A stretch of DNA of 64,000 nucleotides from Sinohyriopsis cumingii (lineage: Eukaryota > Mollusca > Bivalvia > Unionida > Unionidae): positions 20,763,936-20,827,935 of the forward strand of contig CM068828.1 of NCBI GenBank assembly GCA_028554795.2. Reading direction: 5' to 3'. Shown here piece after piece: positions 26,418-39,300 of the stretch. The position numbers were made by a program, and so were the translations under genes. The notes below the pieces were generated by a model. The model saw nothing but the letters and a program-made list of their open reading frames with translations. It made no database searches and was not told the origin of the DNA. Each line of letters begins with the position of its first letter. The stretch's first letter is position 1.

Positions 26418-29400
26418 CACACACACACACACACATTCTAATTTTAGTAAAGCTTAACTGTGTCCTTTGGTATAAAAAGTTTCCTGTTTGGCCTACACAG
26501 ACCAATTTTCGATACTTCTTGCATAATTTAAAGAGACAGACAGCTAACCTAATTGGCCAAGGATTTCATATTCCTTCCCAACTGTTCTGTAGATTTAGAT
26601 TTAATCACGTATTGTGCAGATTGTAAATATGGGATGAAATCCAACCATTTTTATACCAAAGAACAGAGTTAGGCTTTCATGAAATTAGAACTAGCAAACA
26701 GGATGTTAATGTTGTGACAAATTTTAATACAAGCACCTTGTGTGATTATTTAACAATAGATAGTGAGAAAGTACATGGTAAAAAAAAATTATATGTTGGT
26801 AAAAGAATATTCTGGATCACAAAGCTGAACACTTTGTCTCAGAAATGACTAAATTCTCAATTCAAAGAGAAAGTGATAAGTATTAAATAATTATGTCTTG
26901 ATGCTATGCTGTTTATGATGTTATTTTCCATTTGTTAACATTCAGAATTTACTGATAAAACCCAATTAGTTTAAGCATGTGGAAAATGAATACGACTTTA
27001 ATATCCATCTACCTATCTACCTACAAATCATATCTACATTAAGTGCTACAAGTAATACCAATTATGTACCAGGTCAACTCATTTAACTGATTACTCAAAT
27101 ACTGTTATAAATATTATTAAATAAGTAATATATTTAAACTTTTATTCCATCGGCCTACTCATTCACAAATATGATCAAACATACCAAGGGAACAAAGTAA
27201 AATGAGTAATCAGTAAATAATAAGATTTGTTCACAGATATCATTCATCATGGAGAAGTTAATTCCTCAATTTGTAGCAAACTTAGAATTCCTGAACAGGC
27301 ACTCTGAGATTCCCTATTAAATAACATCTATATTTTACTAATAGAACAAAAATATAAAAAAATTGAGTTTTGACATTGACTGTTGTTTCATGAAATAACT
27401 GTCCCTAGTTTTTGAAAAATAAAATCTTGTTTCATTGTGAATTAAAAACACCAAAAATCATTGATGAAGTATATAATGTTTATGTGTACATGTAATGGTT
27501 GTTGAAAACTACTGAAGCAAAATTGTTAACGATCTTTCAGAGGTTGGGTATCTTGAAAAAAAGAAATAATTCTTACTGATAGTTATTAAAAGTGTGATTT
27601 TAAAATGAGTAAACAGCCATTAAAAAAAGACTTATCCCCCTCCATTGTGGGTATTCTCCATGTCCAGGATGGCATCTACTTAATTTGTTTGCAGTCCCTT
27701 TTTACCCTCACTTATAGTGTTTGTGGACCTTGTTGTGCATTAATTATTGAGGGATGTGTGTGTGTGTGTGTGTGTGAAAAACTTCTGATGATAAATATAT
27801 TATTTCACTCAAATGGTTACTTCAACATTTGACAACCAATATGATTAAATGTTTCCTTTTTTTCTTGCTGAGAAGATGAAAGTGTTTCCCATAACGAACA
27901 CTGTTACCTGACTCAGTGATTATGATGACAACAAGATAGAACCATAGGAGTTTGACATTTTATCAATAAAGTACAATGAAATCTTTGACAACATGAAATC
28001 ACCTTTTTTATCAGTCCCCAAACAAAAATTTATGGTACCAATAAGGTCATTTTGTGACTCAGACTCCTGTGTTAGAACTGATTCTTTTTCATGTACATTT
28101 TATTTTCTCACATCAGCATTCATGAGAAACCTGTCATAAATTGTTTCTTGCTTTGTCAACTGAGCAAAACTGAAGCAGTCATGTGACAAGTCCTGCAACA
28201 TTATATCAATGTCCATTTGAAAAAAGTTAATCTATCAGATAGGTAATCTGGATAAAATTCTGTGACTTTCTTATAACTCAATCATTCAGTGAGATTGTAC
28301 AAATTGCCAAGTCTTTCCTATAACCCAATCAAACAGTGAGATTGTACAAATCACCAAGTCTATCTTATAACCCAATCATACAGTGAAATTGTACAAATCA
28401 CCAAGTCTTTCTTATAACCCAAACATACAGTGAGATTGTACAAATTGCCAAGTGTTTCCTATAACCCAATCATTCAGTGATATTGTACAAATCGCCAAGT
28501 GTTTCCTATAACCCAATCATTCAGTGAGATTGTACAAATTGCTAAGTCTTTCTTATAACCCAATCATACAGTGAGATTGTACAAATCACCAAGTTGCACA
28601 GTCTTTCCTATAACCCAATCATACAGTGATTGTACAAATCACCAAGTCTTTTCTATAACCCAATAATACAGTGAGATTGTACAAATCACCACGTTGAAGA
28701 TATAAATTTCCTTTTTCTGAACCAATACAGTCATTTATTATTACTGAAAAAAAGATTGCTAATCCCTACGAATGTAATACAAACTAGTTATGTTAGCTGC
28801 AACTTGACTGGATAATGTTTAAGGCTAAAAATATAACTCTTGACAGCATTCTAAAAATAGAAAGATGTCACTAATGTCAACAATAGTTCTCTAGACCAAA
28901 GATCACATACGGACCAACATGTAAAAGATCACATATAGACCAAAGAATAGAAGAGTATCTCAGATGAAAGCTTCATGAAGGATCCTTCTTGGAGAAAATA
29001 ATTTTGAATAAAAAAACCCTCAATTTTACATAACAAAAAGAAGATGATTACCGTATTTACCGCATATGTTGGGACATGATAAAATAATTATTTTTTACCC
29101 TGTCCCAGAACTTATGGTGAAACATTTTTTTTACTTTGGTCATATGTCCCAAGACTTAAGAAACGAAATAAATTTGTATTGCATTTGTGCTTGCCACCCC
29201 CCCCACTGCACACTGCAATAAAATAGATAAATAAAACGCTTAACTGACAATAAAAACAAAGAAACTAACCTTGTGTTGTTATCATTTATTCCTTTTTTCA
29301 ACATGAGCATTAAAGAATAAAATATTTCCACGAAATCCGTATAAGTGGCATAGGCTTCCATACTTTAGCGTGTATCAATTATGTCCGATACCACACACCA

Positions 29401-32400
29401 TGATGTTCATTGACATGAACATTGAGAAACAATTGTGTGTGGTTGTGCTCAAAGGTTTGAACATGTTATCCGACTGAAAACTGGAGCCAACAAAATCGCA
29501 AACAAGAGGAATTTAGTCAACCGATATCTTGAAGACGCCATACACGCATGACACAGTGTTGGGTGGAAAATAATCAAGATTGAATTATATCCAGGTCTAC
29601 AGTATGACAGTATGCCACAAATAAAAATCGTCATTTGAAAACACATTCACTTCAGTGCAAGTGACAATCTTTTCACTGGCTCGGGTTACAAAATTATCCT
29701 TACTATTTACCCGCAGACATCAATGCTCCCTTGTATTAATTGTAACCACATATACCAAGCACATAGAAGCCCTGGTGGTGAATAAACATGACTGGCAGCA
29801 AGCAGTTAACTCCTTCTTTGAACCTACCGACAGGACATCAAAGACAAAAGGTTATTTTTATTACAAAGCAAGCCAATCTCAGAAGCCGACTTTGGTTACT
29901 TTTTTTGTAAAGGATATCAATACAAAGGTTATTTTTTTGCAAAGCAAGCCGACATCGGAAGCTGACTATGGATTCTGTGAAGTGAGCCAATTTTTTTTTT
30001 TGAATATACAAAGACAGCCGAGATATGGAAGTAAACTTGTGTTCATTTTCAACTGTATTCACGGGAATTTTAAAATGAACTGAAATAATGGAGCAAATTT
30101 TAAAGTGATGCAATATAGTGCTTTGTGCACAGATGTCTATGACCCAGCAATATTTGGAGAAAATAAAATCATGTGATGAATTCGTGAAAGCCAGAAGAGA
30201 AGCAAACGATTTCGCAAATGAGAGGGAAATAATCAACCGATATATTGAAGGCAACTGCCATTCATGCATGGCACGGTGTTAGGTGCAAAATAGCCAAGAT
30301 TAATTTATATCCAGGTGTACTGTATGACAGTATCTCGCAAATAAAAATCATTATTTGAAAACACATTTACTTGAGTGCAAGTGACAATCTTTTCGCCGGA
30401 TCAGGTTACAAAAGTATCGTTACTATTTACCCGCAGACACCAGTGCACCTTTGTATTAATTATTACTTTTGATGCCAAGCACATAGAAGCCCTGGTGGTA
30501 AATAAACACAATTGGCAGCCAGCAGTAAACTTCTTCTCTGAACTTACCAACAGGACATCAAAGACAAAGGTTATTTTCATTACAAAGCAAGCCGACGTCA
30601 GAAGCCGACTTTGGACTCTGAAGCCGAATTTTTTTTAAAGGATATCAATACAAAGTTATTTTATTGCAAAGCAAGCTGACCTCGGAAGTCGACTATGGAT
30701 TCTTTTAAGTGTGCCGATTTTGTTATTTTTTAGCTTTGAATATACAAAGACGTCCGAGACATGGAAGCTAACTTTGGTTCCTTTTCACCACTGTTCACAA
30801 AAATTTTGAAAATAAAGTGAAACAATGGAACAGTTTTTAAAGTTACACAATACAGTGCTTTGTGCGCGAACATCGATGACCCAGCATCATACAAAAGATG
30901 TGGAGAAAATAAAATCACGTGATGAATTCGTGAAGGCTAGAAGAGAAACAGATCATTTCGCTGACAATATGATCATTAACATGGATGAAACTCTAGAATA
31001 CTTTGATCACATTCCTGGATGGACTGACGATAAGACGGGTGTCAAAAGTGTGAGAATTAGCAAGACTAGTGCAGATTTGAAAAAAATCTGACTTTTGTCC
31101 TTGCAGTTTCCACTTCAGGTGGTGTGCTGCCTCTAATAATTTTTCACGGTATGAGAAAGCTAAAAAAAATATTCATGTACCAAAAGAATAGATCGTACAT
31201 GTGCAGGAGAAGGGTTGTGTTGATGAGATTATGCTGCAGTGGATTAAAGAGATTTATCTCAAGTACACAGTTTTAAATTTTTTTAAATAAAATTTCAGCT
31301 GGAGTGCAATTTCCGACATGTAATTTTCAAATGATTTAAAAGATGTCCCACAAATTACAACTCTAAAAAAAACGATGTGTCCCAGAACATATAGTGCACA
31401 AAAAAATTACTTTTAAAATTAATTTATGGTGTCCCAACAAATATGGTGTCCCAACATATACGGTAAATACGGTAGTTATGAATGAGTCACAGACCCAACT
31501 GAAGATGTATGTCATTATGGATACTTACATCATCTGTGTCACTGCTAAGCTCCAATATGGGGATTCCATACTCGTCGTTCAATGGTAAGAGATGCAAAGG
31601 GGTGTCTGTGCTATAATCCAACTTTCCCTCTTCTGCACATTAAATGAAATAAAGCAATTATTATCACTTATAACACTATTTACATTATATTATTATCACT
31701 TTATAATATTTACATTATATTATTATCACTTAATAATATTTGCATTATATTAAACTTAGATTTCTGTAACATTAACTACAAGTAAACCTTTATTATCTTT
31801 ATAAAAATGTCTTGACTTTTCATTCATCTTGGTCATTGATATTTCCTGGACCTATTACTTGTTCTTTAGTATTACATTCATTTATGTGAACAATCATTTA
31901 TCTGGATAAAATCAGTATCTCCGAAGAAGTATTGAATTATTGGTGTTTGACTGTACATGTTATGTTTCACATACACTAAATATTATTCAGTATTACTATT
32001 TACATCCATATTTAAGGAAATCAATTCCACCCTTCATTACTTATCCTTCAAAATGTTGTTCAATTTTATTTATTGATCCCCAGAATATCAAGATTAACAA
32101 AAATCTGAAATGAATATCACCATAATCTCTAAGTTTTAAATCTGAATGAATATTTATAGAAATTTAGATTAGACAAAAATTGAATAAGTCATTTTAATTG
32201 ATGCTGGTTTAAACAGCACTTTTAGTTTTTCATTTGGCTACATCATGTCAAGGATATGGGATCTAAGTACATTTCCTTAGGGCACATCAAGGCAGCCAAT
32301 CAAGCAACAGCATGCCAAGGATATGTGAGCTAAGGCATTTCCCTAGGACACATCAAGGCAGACAATCAGGTAATATCATGCCAAGGATATTGGAGCTAAG

Positions 32401-33312
32401 AACATTTCCGTACAGCACTTCAATATAGCCAATCAGGTAAAATCATGCCAAGGATATGGGAGCTAAGTGCATGTCCCATGGGCACATCGATGCAGCCAAT
32501 CATGCAATAGCATGCCAAGGATATGGGAGCTAAGTGCCTTTCCAAAGGACACACCAAGCCAGCCAATGAAGAATCACCTGGGACTGTATCAAATCTATGA
32601 CCCTTTGATAACAAGTCCATTGTTTGACCAACTGTACAATCACAGTTCCCTAAATTTTAACTAATGAATGCATTAGTCTGACCATACTTTATCAGAGATT
32701 CACAGTTATTTCATTAGACTTTAGGCCTAGGTCAATCATCAGACTTCAGGACGGGGCCCCGAGTAGTCTAAAGAACTCTCTGCTACGGATCACTGCCATC
32801 TCATCTCTGTCTGCGCCGGTTCGAGTCTCGGATTCAGCCAATGTGGATATGTGAGAAAGCTTGCCAGTAGCTTCTCGTGCGTCGGTGGTTCTTTCCGGGG
32901 TTTTCCCAGGTTCTTCTTCCACCATTAATACTGGCCGCCATGTATGGCCTATCGTGTGCTGAAAAATAGCGTTAAACCCCAAAACAGCAAAAAACAACAG
33001 ACTTCAAGCCTAGGCCAATCATTAAACTTCAGGCCTAAGCAGATTATTAGACTTCAGGCCTAGACCAATCATTAGACTTCAGGCCTAGACCAATCATTAG
33101 ATGTCAGGCCTAGGCCAATGATTAGACTTCAGGCCTAGGCCACTCATTAGACTTCAGGCCTAAGTCAATCATTAGACATCAGGCCTATGTCAATCATTAA
33201 ACTTCAGGCCTAGGCCAATCATTAGACCCATTTGTAATAGAACCAGCATAACAAATATGTATTAGTGTGAGCCTGTGTACACTTCTATATTTTTGCATTT
33301 GTGCATGTGCAC

Positions 33313-33357
<45 letters not shown>

Positions 33358-36300
33358 GGCCCACAAGCTTCATGAATTAACAAGATGATATTTGCTGATG
33401 GAAAGAAATTACCAATCAAGATTTCTTGATTTCAGTATCTCCAGTTTAATTTGACCATTTTCCCTTATACGAGTTCAATCATTAGAGTCTCAAACAAAAT
33501 TTCTCTGAAAACCACCTTGACTTTGCATCAATCAGTGGTCATCATTGGAATTCAAGCTTACAAAACACCTTATTTAAATCATAATGGTCATGAAACAAAA
33601 CTCTGAATCAACTAAACTTCAGTCTGTATTCATTATTTTGTCATTTCAAACAAAATATGTAAATGATGACACACTAAGGCAAGTCAAATCCCATTTACAT
33701 GATGCTAAAGTTTTACCTAATATCACTAAACTAACTAAACTAATCCCAGGGACCTCCAAATTGATACATTTTTAACAACTGTAAATTGTAAAAAATGTTG
33801 AATCTCTCTCACTTTTTGAAACACTCAGTCCAACAAGATGTCCACTTGATTTTAATAACTGATGATTTCCCTCTAACTTCTTTCATTACTATTTGATTTT
33901 CTGATCAAAATGTATCTGAAAATATTGTAAACTGGAAGGATGAATTACTGGAAAAAAACTGAATGTACTAGCAGCCTCCATTTCTGTCCTACTTTTACTG
34001 ACTTCCTACATGATTTCCATTATATGTCAATCTCATGAGTATAACTGAGTATCAAAGTGATGAGTAAAACTGAGTATCAAAGTGATGAGTATAACTGAGT
34101 ATCAAAGTGAGGATTGTTTTAACCAAGCCTGTATGACTACCACAACCCTCTTAGTGAAAAGCAAAGGATACCACAAGCTGTGTTGTACAACATGCTAACA
34201 AATTTTATACTGTATTTCTAAAGCTACAGCTATACCACTTTGTATTTCTAAAGCTACACCTATACCACTCTGTACTTCTAAAGTGGGGCCCCGAGTCACT
34301 GAGTGGTCTAAAGCGCTTTCCATAACGGAAATCTCACTGTCATCTCACCTCTGTCTGCATGGGTTCGAGTCTTGGATTCAGCTAATGTGGGTATGTGAGA
34401 AAGCTTGCCAGTAGCTTCTCGTAGGTCGGTGGTTCTTTCCGGGGTTTTCCCTGGTTCTTCCTCCACCATTAATACTGGCCACCATGTATGGCCTATCGTG
34501 TGCTGAAAAATGGCGTTAAACCCTACAACAACAACTACTTCTAAAGTTGTATCAATTCCACGATGTACTTCTAAAGCTGTATCTATACCAATGTGTACTT
34601 CTAAAGCTGTAACTATACCACTGTGTACTTCTAAAGCGGTACCTAAACCACTGTGTATTTCTAAAGCTGTATCTATACCACTCTGTACTTCTAAAGCTAC
34701 CTCTATAACATTCTGTACTTGTACAGCTGTAACTATACCACTGTGTACTTCTAAATGGTACCTAAACCACTGTGTACTTCTAAATGGTACCTAAACCACT
34801 GTGTACTTCTAAATGGTACCTAAACCACTGTGTACTTCTAAATGGTACCTAAACCACTGTGTACTTCTAAAGCTGTATCTATACCACTCCGTACTTCTAA
34901 AGATGTATCTATACCACTGTGTACTTTTAAAGCTGTATCTATACCACTGTGTACTTCTAAAGCTGTATCTATACCACTGTGTACTTCTAAAGCTGTATCT
35001 ATACCACTGTGTACTTTTAAAGCTGTATCTATACCACTGTGTACTTTTAAAGCTGTATCTATACCACTGTGTACTTCCAAAGATGTATCTATACCACTGT
35101 GTACTTTTAAAGCTGTATCTATACCACTGTGTACTTCTAAAGCTGTATCTATACCACTGTGTACTTTTAAAGCTGTATCTATACCACTGTGTACTTTTAA
35201 AGCTGTATCTATACCACTGTGTACTTCTAAAGCTGTATCTATACACTATGTTCTTCTAAAACTATATGTATACCAGTCTGTACTTCTAAACCTATATCTA
35301 TACCAATGATATGCTAACTTTACTTTTTGCAACCGTATTTCCTGGTGAGAAATAGAACAAACATTATCTATCATATGCATTAGTGTGAGGTAGGAAATTC
35401 CAACACTATTTCCTGATGAGAAATGACAGAAATATAATCCATCCATGCACTGATACAGAGTAGGAAAATCTCACACTTAAAAGTTTCTGGTGAGAAATGA
35501 CAGAAAAATAATCCATCATATCCACTGGTGTAGGGATAGGAAAATCTCACGCTCAGGAATAGAATTTGTTGGCAGGAACTCTGCAAAGCTTCATTTCTGC
35601 CTACAAATTCTGACATTCAGGTGGGATTTCCTATTGCACACCATTGCATATAATGAATATAAATTCTGACATTCAGGTGGGATTTCCCTATTGCACACCA
35701 CTGCATATAATGAATATAAATTCTGACATTCAGGTGGGATTTCCCTATTGCACACCATTGCATATAATGAATATAAATTCTGACATTCAGGTGTAATGTC
35801 CCTATCACACATTATTGCATATACTGGATTCTATTATTCTATAAACAATCCTTTTTACCTGTTTTACCAGCACCAGCAAGCCTTGGGCTCCCACCAGGAC
35901 TCTTTGCTTCATCTGTTATAGCAACATTTTTACATGTAAAGTGTTAAAGACACTATTGTTAATTAGGAATTATCAGTCAGATTCTACATTTACTCAATAA
36001 TAAATAATGGAATACAAACTACATTGAGTCAATAATAAATAACGGAATACAAGCTACAATGAGTCAATAATAAATAATGGAATACAAGCTACAATGAGTC
36101 AATAATAAATAACGGAATACAAGGTATATTGAGTCAATAATAAATAATGGAATACAAGATATGCTGAGTCAATAAGAAATGATGGAATACAATCTTTTAC
36201 AATTCAGTATAGAAAGGTCATTTATCTTTGAAAAAATTACATCATAATGTTGGCACAAAAGTAAAAAAAATTCTGAATAAATACAAACACTTAGTTTATG

Positions 36301-39300
36301 TTGAGAACTTCCACTCATTGAACATGTAACACAACTATACTAAAAAACAGAAGACACTTATGCACGCTGCTTTTTCCCTCCTAAATAAGAACATTTTGCC
36401 AAATAGTGACTAAAACTTAAATATTTTACACAGCTGTTACGGTAACCACAGAAATATGAGTGCATTGTTTGTTTTTTTACAGCGGAAATTCACCAGATCA
36501 CAAGCTGGGGTTTTTGTTTGCATCTCCCTGACAGATATCACACTGGTAATATTCTGATCAAAATCAATTGACTGTAATCAGTGTGTATATGTGGTGCATA
36601 TATCCATACTGAATAATGAGATGTGTACTGTACAATATATACCATGGAGGTCTGAAACTCCTTGAGTATGGTGGCGCTCTACAGTTTCATATTTTGCATA
36701 GGGTTAGAATTTTAAGGAAAAGAATTTCCCAGGATTTCTTCACTGGTTATACCAGCTATATAATAAAGACTTTGTATATCTTAGGTGCAGTTAAAAGAAC
36801 TTTTAATTCCCTTTAATTTGATATATAATTGATGAGTGTAATTTAGGTTCTAGAGTATACAGTTTGGGCTCGCTTAAGATGTGCTTGTATAAAAAAACTG
36901 CTAGCTCCACATGGTCATTTTCACTTCCTGTAAATTGTAGAAAAAAGAGCCGATAACTTTTTTTTTACTTTTCAGATATTTTGTAATTGGTTCATTGCAC
37001 TTTCTGTAGCTGCTATTGTCTACTTCAGCAAAATTCGTTTTCCCTATTTTAATAACTGCTAAAGTTAGTGTACTTTTGATTAATTTTGGCTAATTTGTCA
37101 AGTACAGGGGAGCATCCATTTTGTTGTACCATGTGCTTAGATCATGTACAATTTCCACAAGTACAGTATCCAAAGAAATGTCAGCCACATTACATAAAAG
37201 TAACATAGAGGTATGCCAACATTATCTCTATTGTGCATGTTACAAATGCAAACAACTTCACCTTACCTACGTCACTCTCTCAAAAGTACAAAATAACTGG
37301 TGAGAGCTGCCTATGTCACATCAACATTCAAAGTACAATTTATTTATGTAATTTGCAATATTAGGGTCTGTTCTAAGGGGTACCAGTCTTTATATATAGC
37401 AGTCCTTCCCATCTCAGATGTTCATTCCATAAAATGGTAAGCCCCAAAATTGCATATTTGATGTATTTGTATCTCCCTAATGAAGGCACAGCTTTGTTAT
37501 AAAGCTACAATTTATATGTTCAAGTAGGTTGTTTAATAATTGGACTACAGCAGTTACCTTCAGTTGTACTGACTGAGGACCTGTAGTTTCCTGTTTCTCT
37601 GACATAGTACACCCAGTCCCAATCTGTCTGTGTATCAAGGGTAACAAAGTTCAGTTCTTGCCCATCAAAGGTCTTCCGTCTGAACTTCTCAGTTGTGGCT
37701 GGAGACTCCGAACGTTGTGCACTAAAAATGAAACCAACAGCAGAATAGGTTATTTATTTTTTCCAAGAATTATTCAAGGATGACATGTGGAGGATTCTTT
37801 CCATGTGAATGCCCATGGCTCTTGCATCACTGAATACTTTCAAGACAAATGTGACTAACCATTTTCTTAGACATAACCTCATTCAATTACCCTGTTCTTG
37901 TAATCATTTTATCCTACTGTCTGCCACTGACTCCTAAATGACCAGACTAAGAATTTCCTATTGATCTGACTTAGAAACAACAATATGATAGCTTACTGAC
38001 CACTCATCACCAGCAGGTGGCCTCCATTTCTTCATAAGGACTCCCTTTTGCACAAAATAAAAAGTTGGTACTTGTGTAGCTTCAGTTTCACTAATAGCCC
38101 TCTGAAACAAACATGAGATCTCATGACCTTGTTCCCGTGAGACAACTAGTTATTTTCTTCTCTCACCCTAATTAGAATTCGGAGAATGAAAAGTAAAAAG
38201 AGTATCAACGTAATCAATTCTACCTGACTGATCCATGCTAGGAGCAAAAGTTACCGCATTAAAAGCCTGACCAATATATGTCAGATAAAGGAATAAATTC
38301 CTAATCAACTTCCTTCTGAAGAGATTTCTTTGCAACAGCTCTAGTAACTGCACATGCTGGATATAATCCAGGGATTTCAATTTAATAAGATCAACTCTTG
38401 GGTCCAAAAAGGCTTGTCAGTTACAAGAGGATTAAGAATGAGCTTATCTCCAATTATGTCATTACCTAGTAATAAATGAACACCTTGGGGCAAAGAAGTC
38501 ACACTCCTATGATTACAGGTCCTGAGACTTCATCTCATTACAAATTAACACAATGAAAAGGAATACTTATAAATCCACAATCTACTCCCTAAATAAGAAT
38601 ACTTTAGCTAGACAAAGACTTCTCAGAAAAAGGCAAAGTACTTGAAAATAATAAACTCTGAGAAGCTCCCACGTCTCTTAATATTTAATAGGAATAGGCT
38701 TGGCATAATCAACAACAAGTGATAAAGAACCTTTCAACATATATAGGTCATAATTCCTCATAATAAAATCAGACTGGGGTTCGCCACACCCAAAAAACCT
38801 ATTTCTTTCAATACATGACTGTGACATTAATGTCTTAGAAACAAGAGCATTTGGAACAGCTCTGTCTTTATTCTGTCACCTAAATTTCAATCTATAGCAA
38901 TCAGAAATAGCATGCCATTTCTTCTTGCAATAAGTGTACATAGGAAGAGATAAGGAATTCTTATCAATCTTATAAGAAGTTTGATTCCTAATAGTAATGT
39001 ACCAGTTTGAGATTTGGAAGTGCTTGCAAGAGGCTGACATGGTTTCTTTGGAGGGGGTTTAGCAAAAACTGGCTGAGAGGAAGATTTATTAACAAATGAA
39101 ACATTGTGAGTAAAAGAATAGTAATCAGCTGCAGTAGCTGCATTTTCTAAAAAGTCAACCTTTTTCTGATAAAGGCAGGTCTTAACATCCTTACTGACAC
39201 CATTTTCAAACTCTCCAATCAATGAGTTGTCTGAGGTTATCATAATCTTGGCCATGAACCTCCTATTAAACAGTTGCTCTTTAAATCACGCAAACTCAAA

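Larger units (their letters stand above)
29051..31472 (+). mobile_element. pogo-like (Tc1/mariner superfamily) DNA transposon, non-autonomous
   Basis: Seen: 26-bp terminal inverted repeats at 29051-29076 and 31447-31472 that differ at one position, starting CCGTATTTACCG, flanked by TA at 29049-29050 and 31473-31474. The interior holds a transposase fragment and a large direct duplication of about 720-740 bp (roughly 29480-30240 against 30200-30970). Subterminal GTCCCA motifs recur at both ends. Known: pogo and Tc1/mariner elements insert at and duplicate TA. Inference: a deletion derivative that needs transposase in trans. It sits in intron 8 of the host gene, 55 bp from exon 8. Confidence 0.85.

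Noticed and set aside
26382..26434. AC repeat as a special Z-DNA regulatory element
   Set aside because: An ordinary dinucleotide microsatellite; nothing nearby supports a regulatory role.
29655..30269. Overlapping 142- and 143-codon frames inside the pogo-like element as host genes
   Set aside because: They fall in the internal duplication of the element and show no recognisable domain.
34361..34371. tRNA gene suggested by the B-box sequence
   Set aside because: It is the internal promoter of a SINE repeated four times here; no tRNA cloverleaf is intact.
34510..35309. Opposing 140-155-codon frames at the 30-bp array
   Set aside because: The unit is divisible by three and stop-free in several frames on both strands, so the frames are by-products.
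37558..37721. SH3 domain call for exon 6
   Set aside because: The Trp/Tyr-rich stretch is suggestive, but the ALYDY-type start and other SH3 landmarks are absent.
38000..38104. An additional exon of the host gene (good-looking AG and GTAAGC borders)
   Set aside because: Its only long open frame is incompatible with the phase at that position, and its GVLMKKWRPP motif belongs to gypsy pol.
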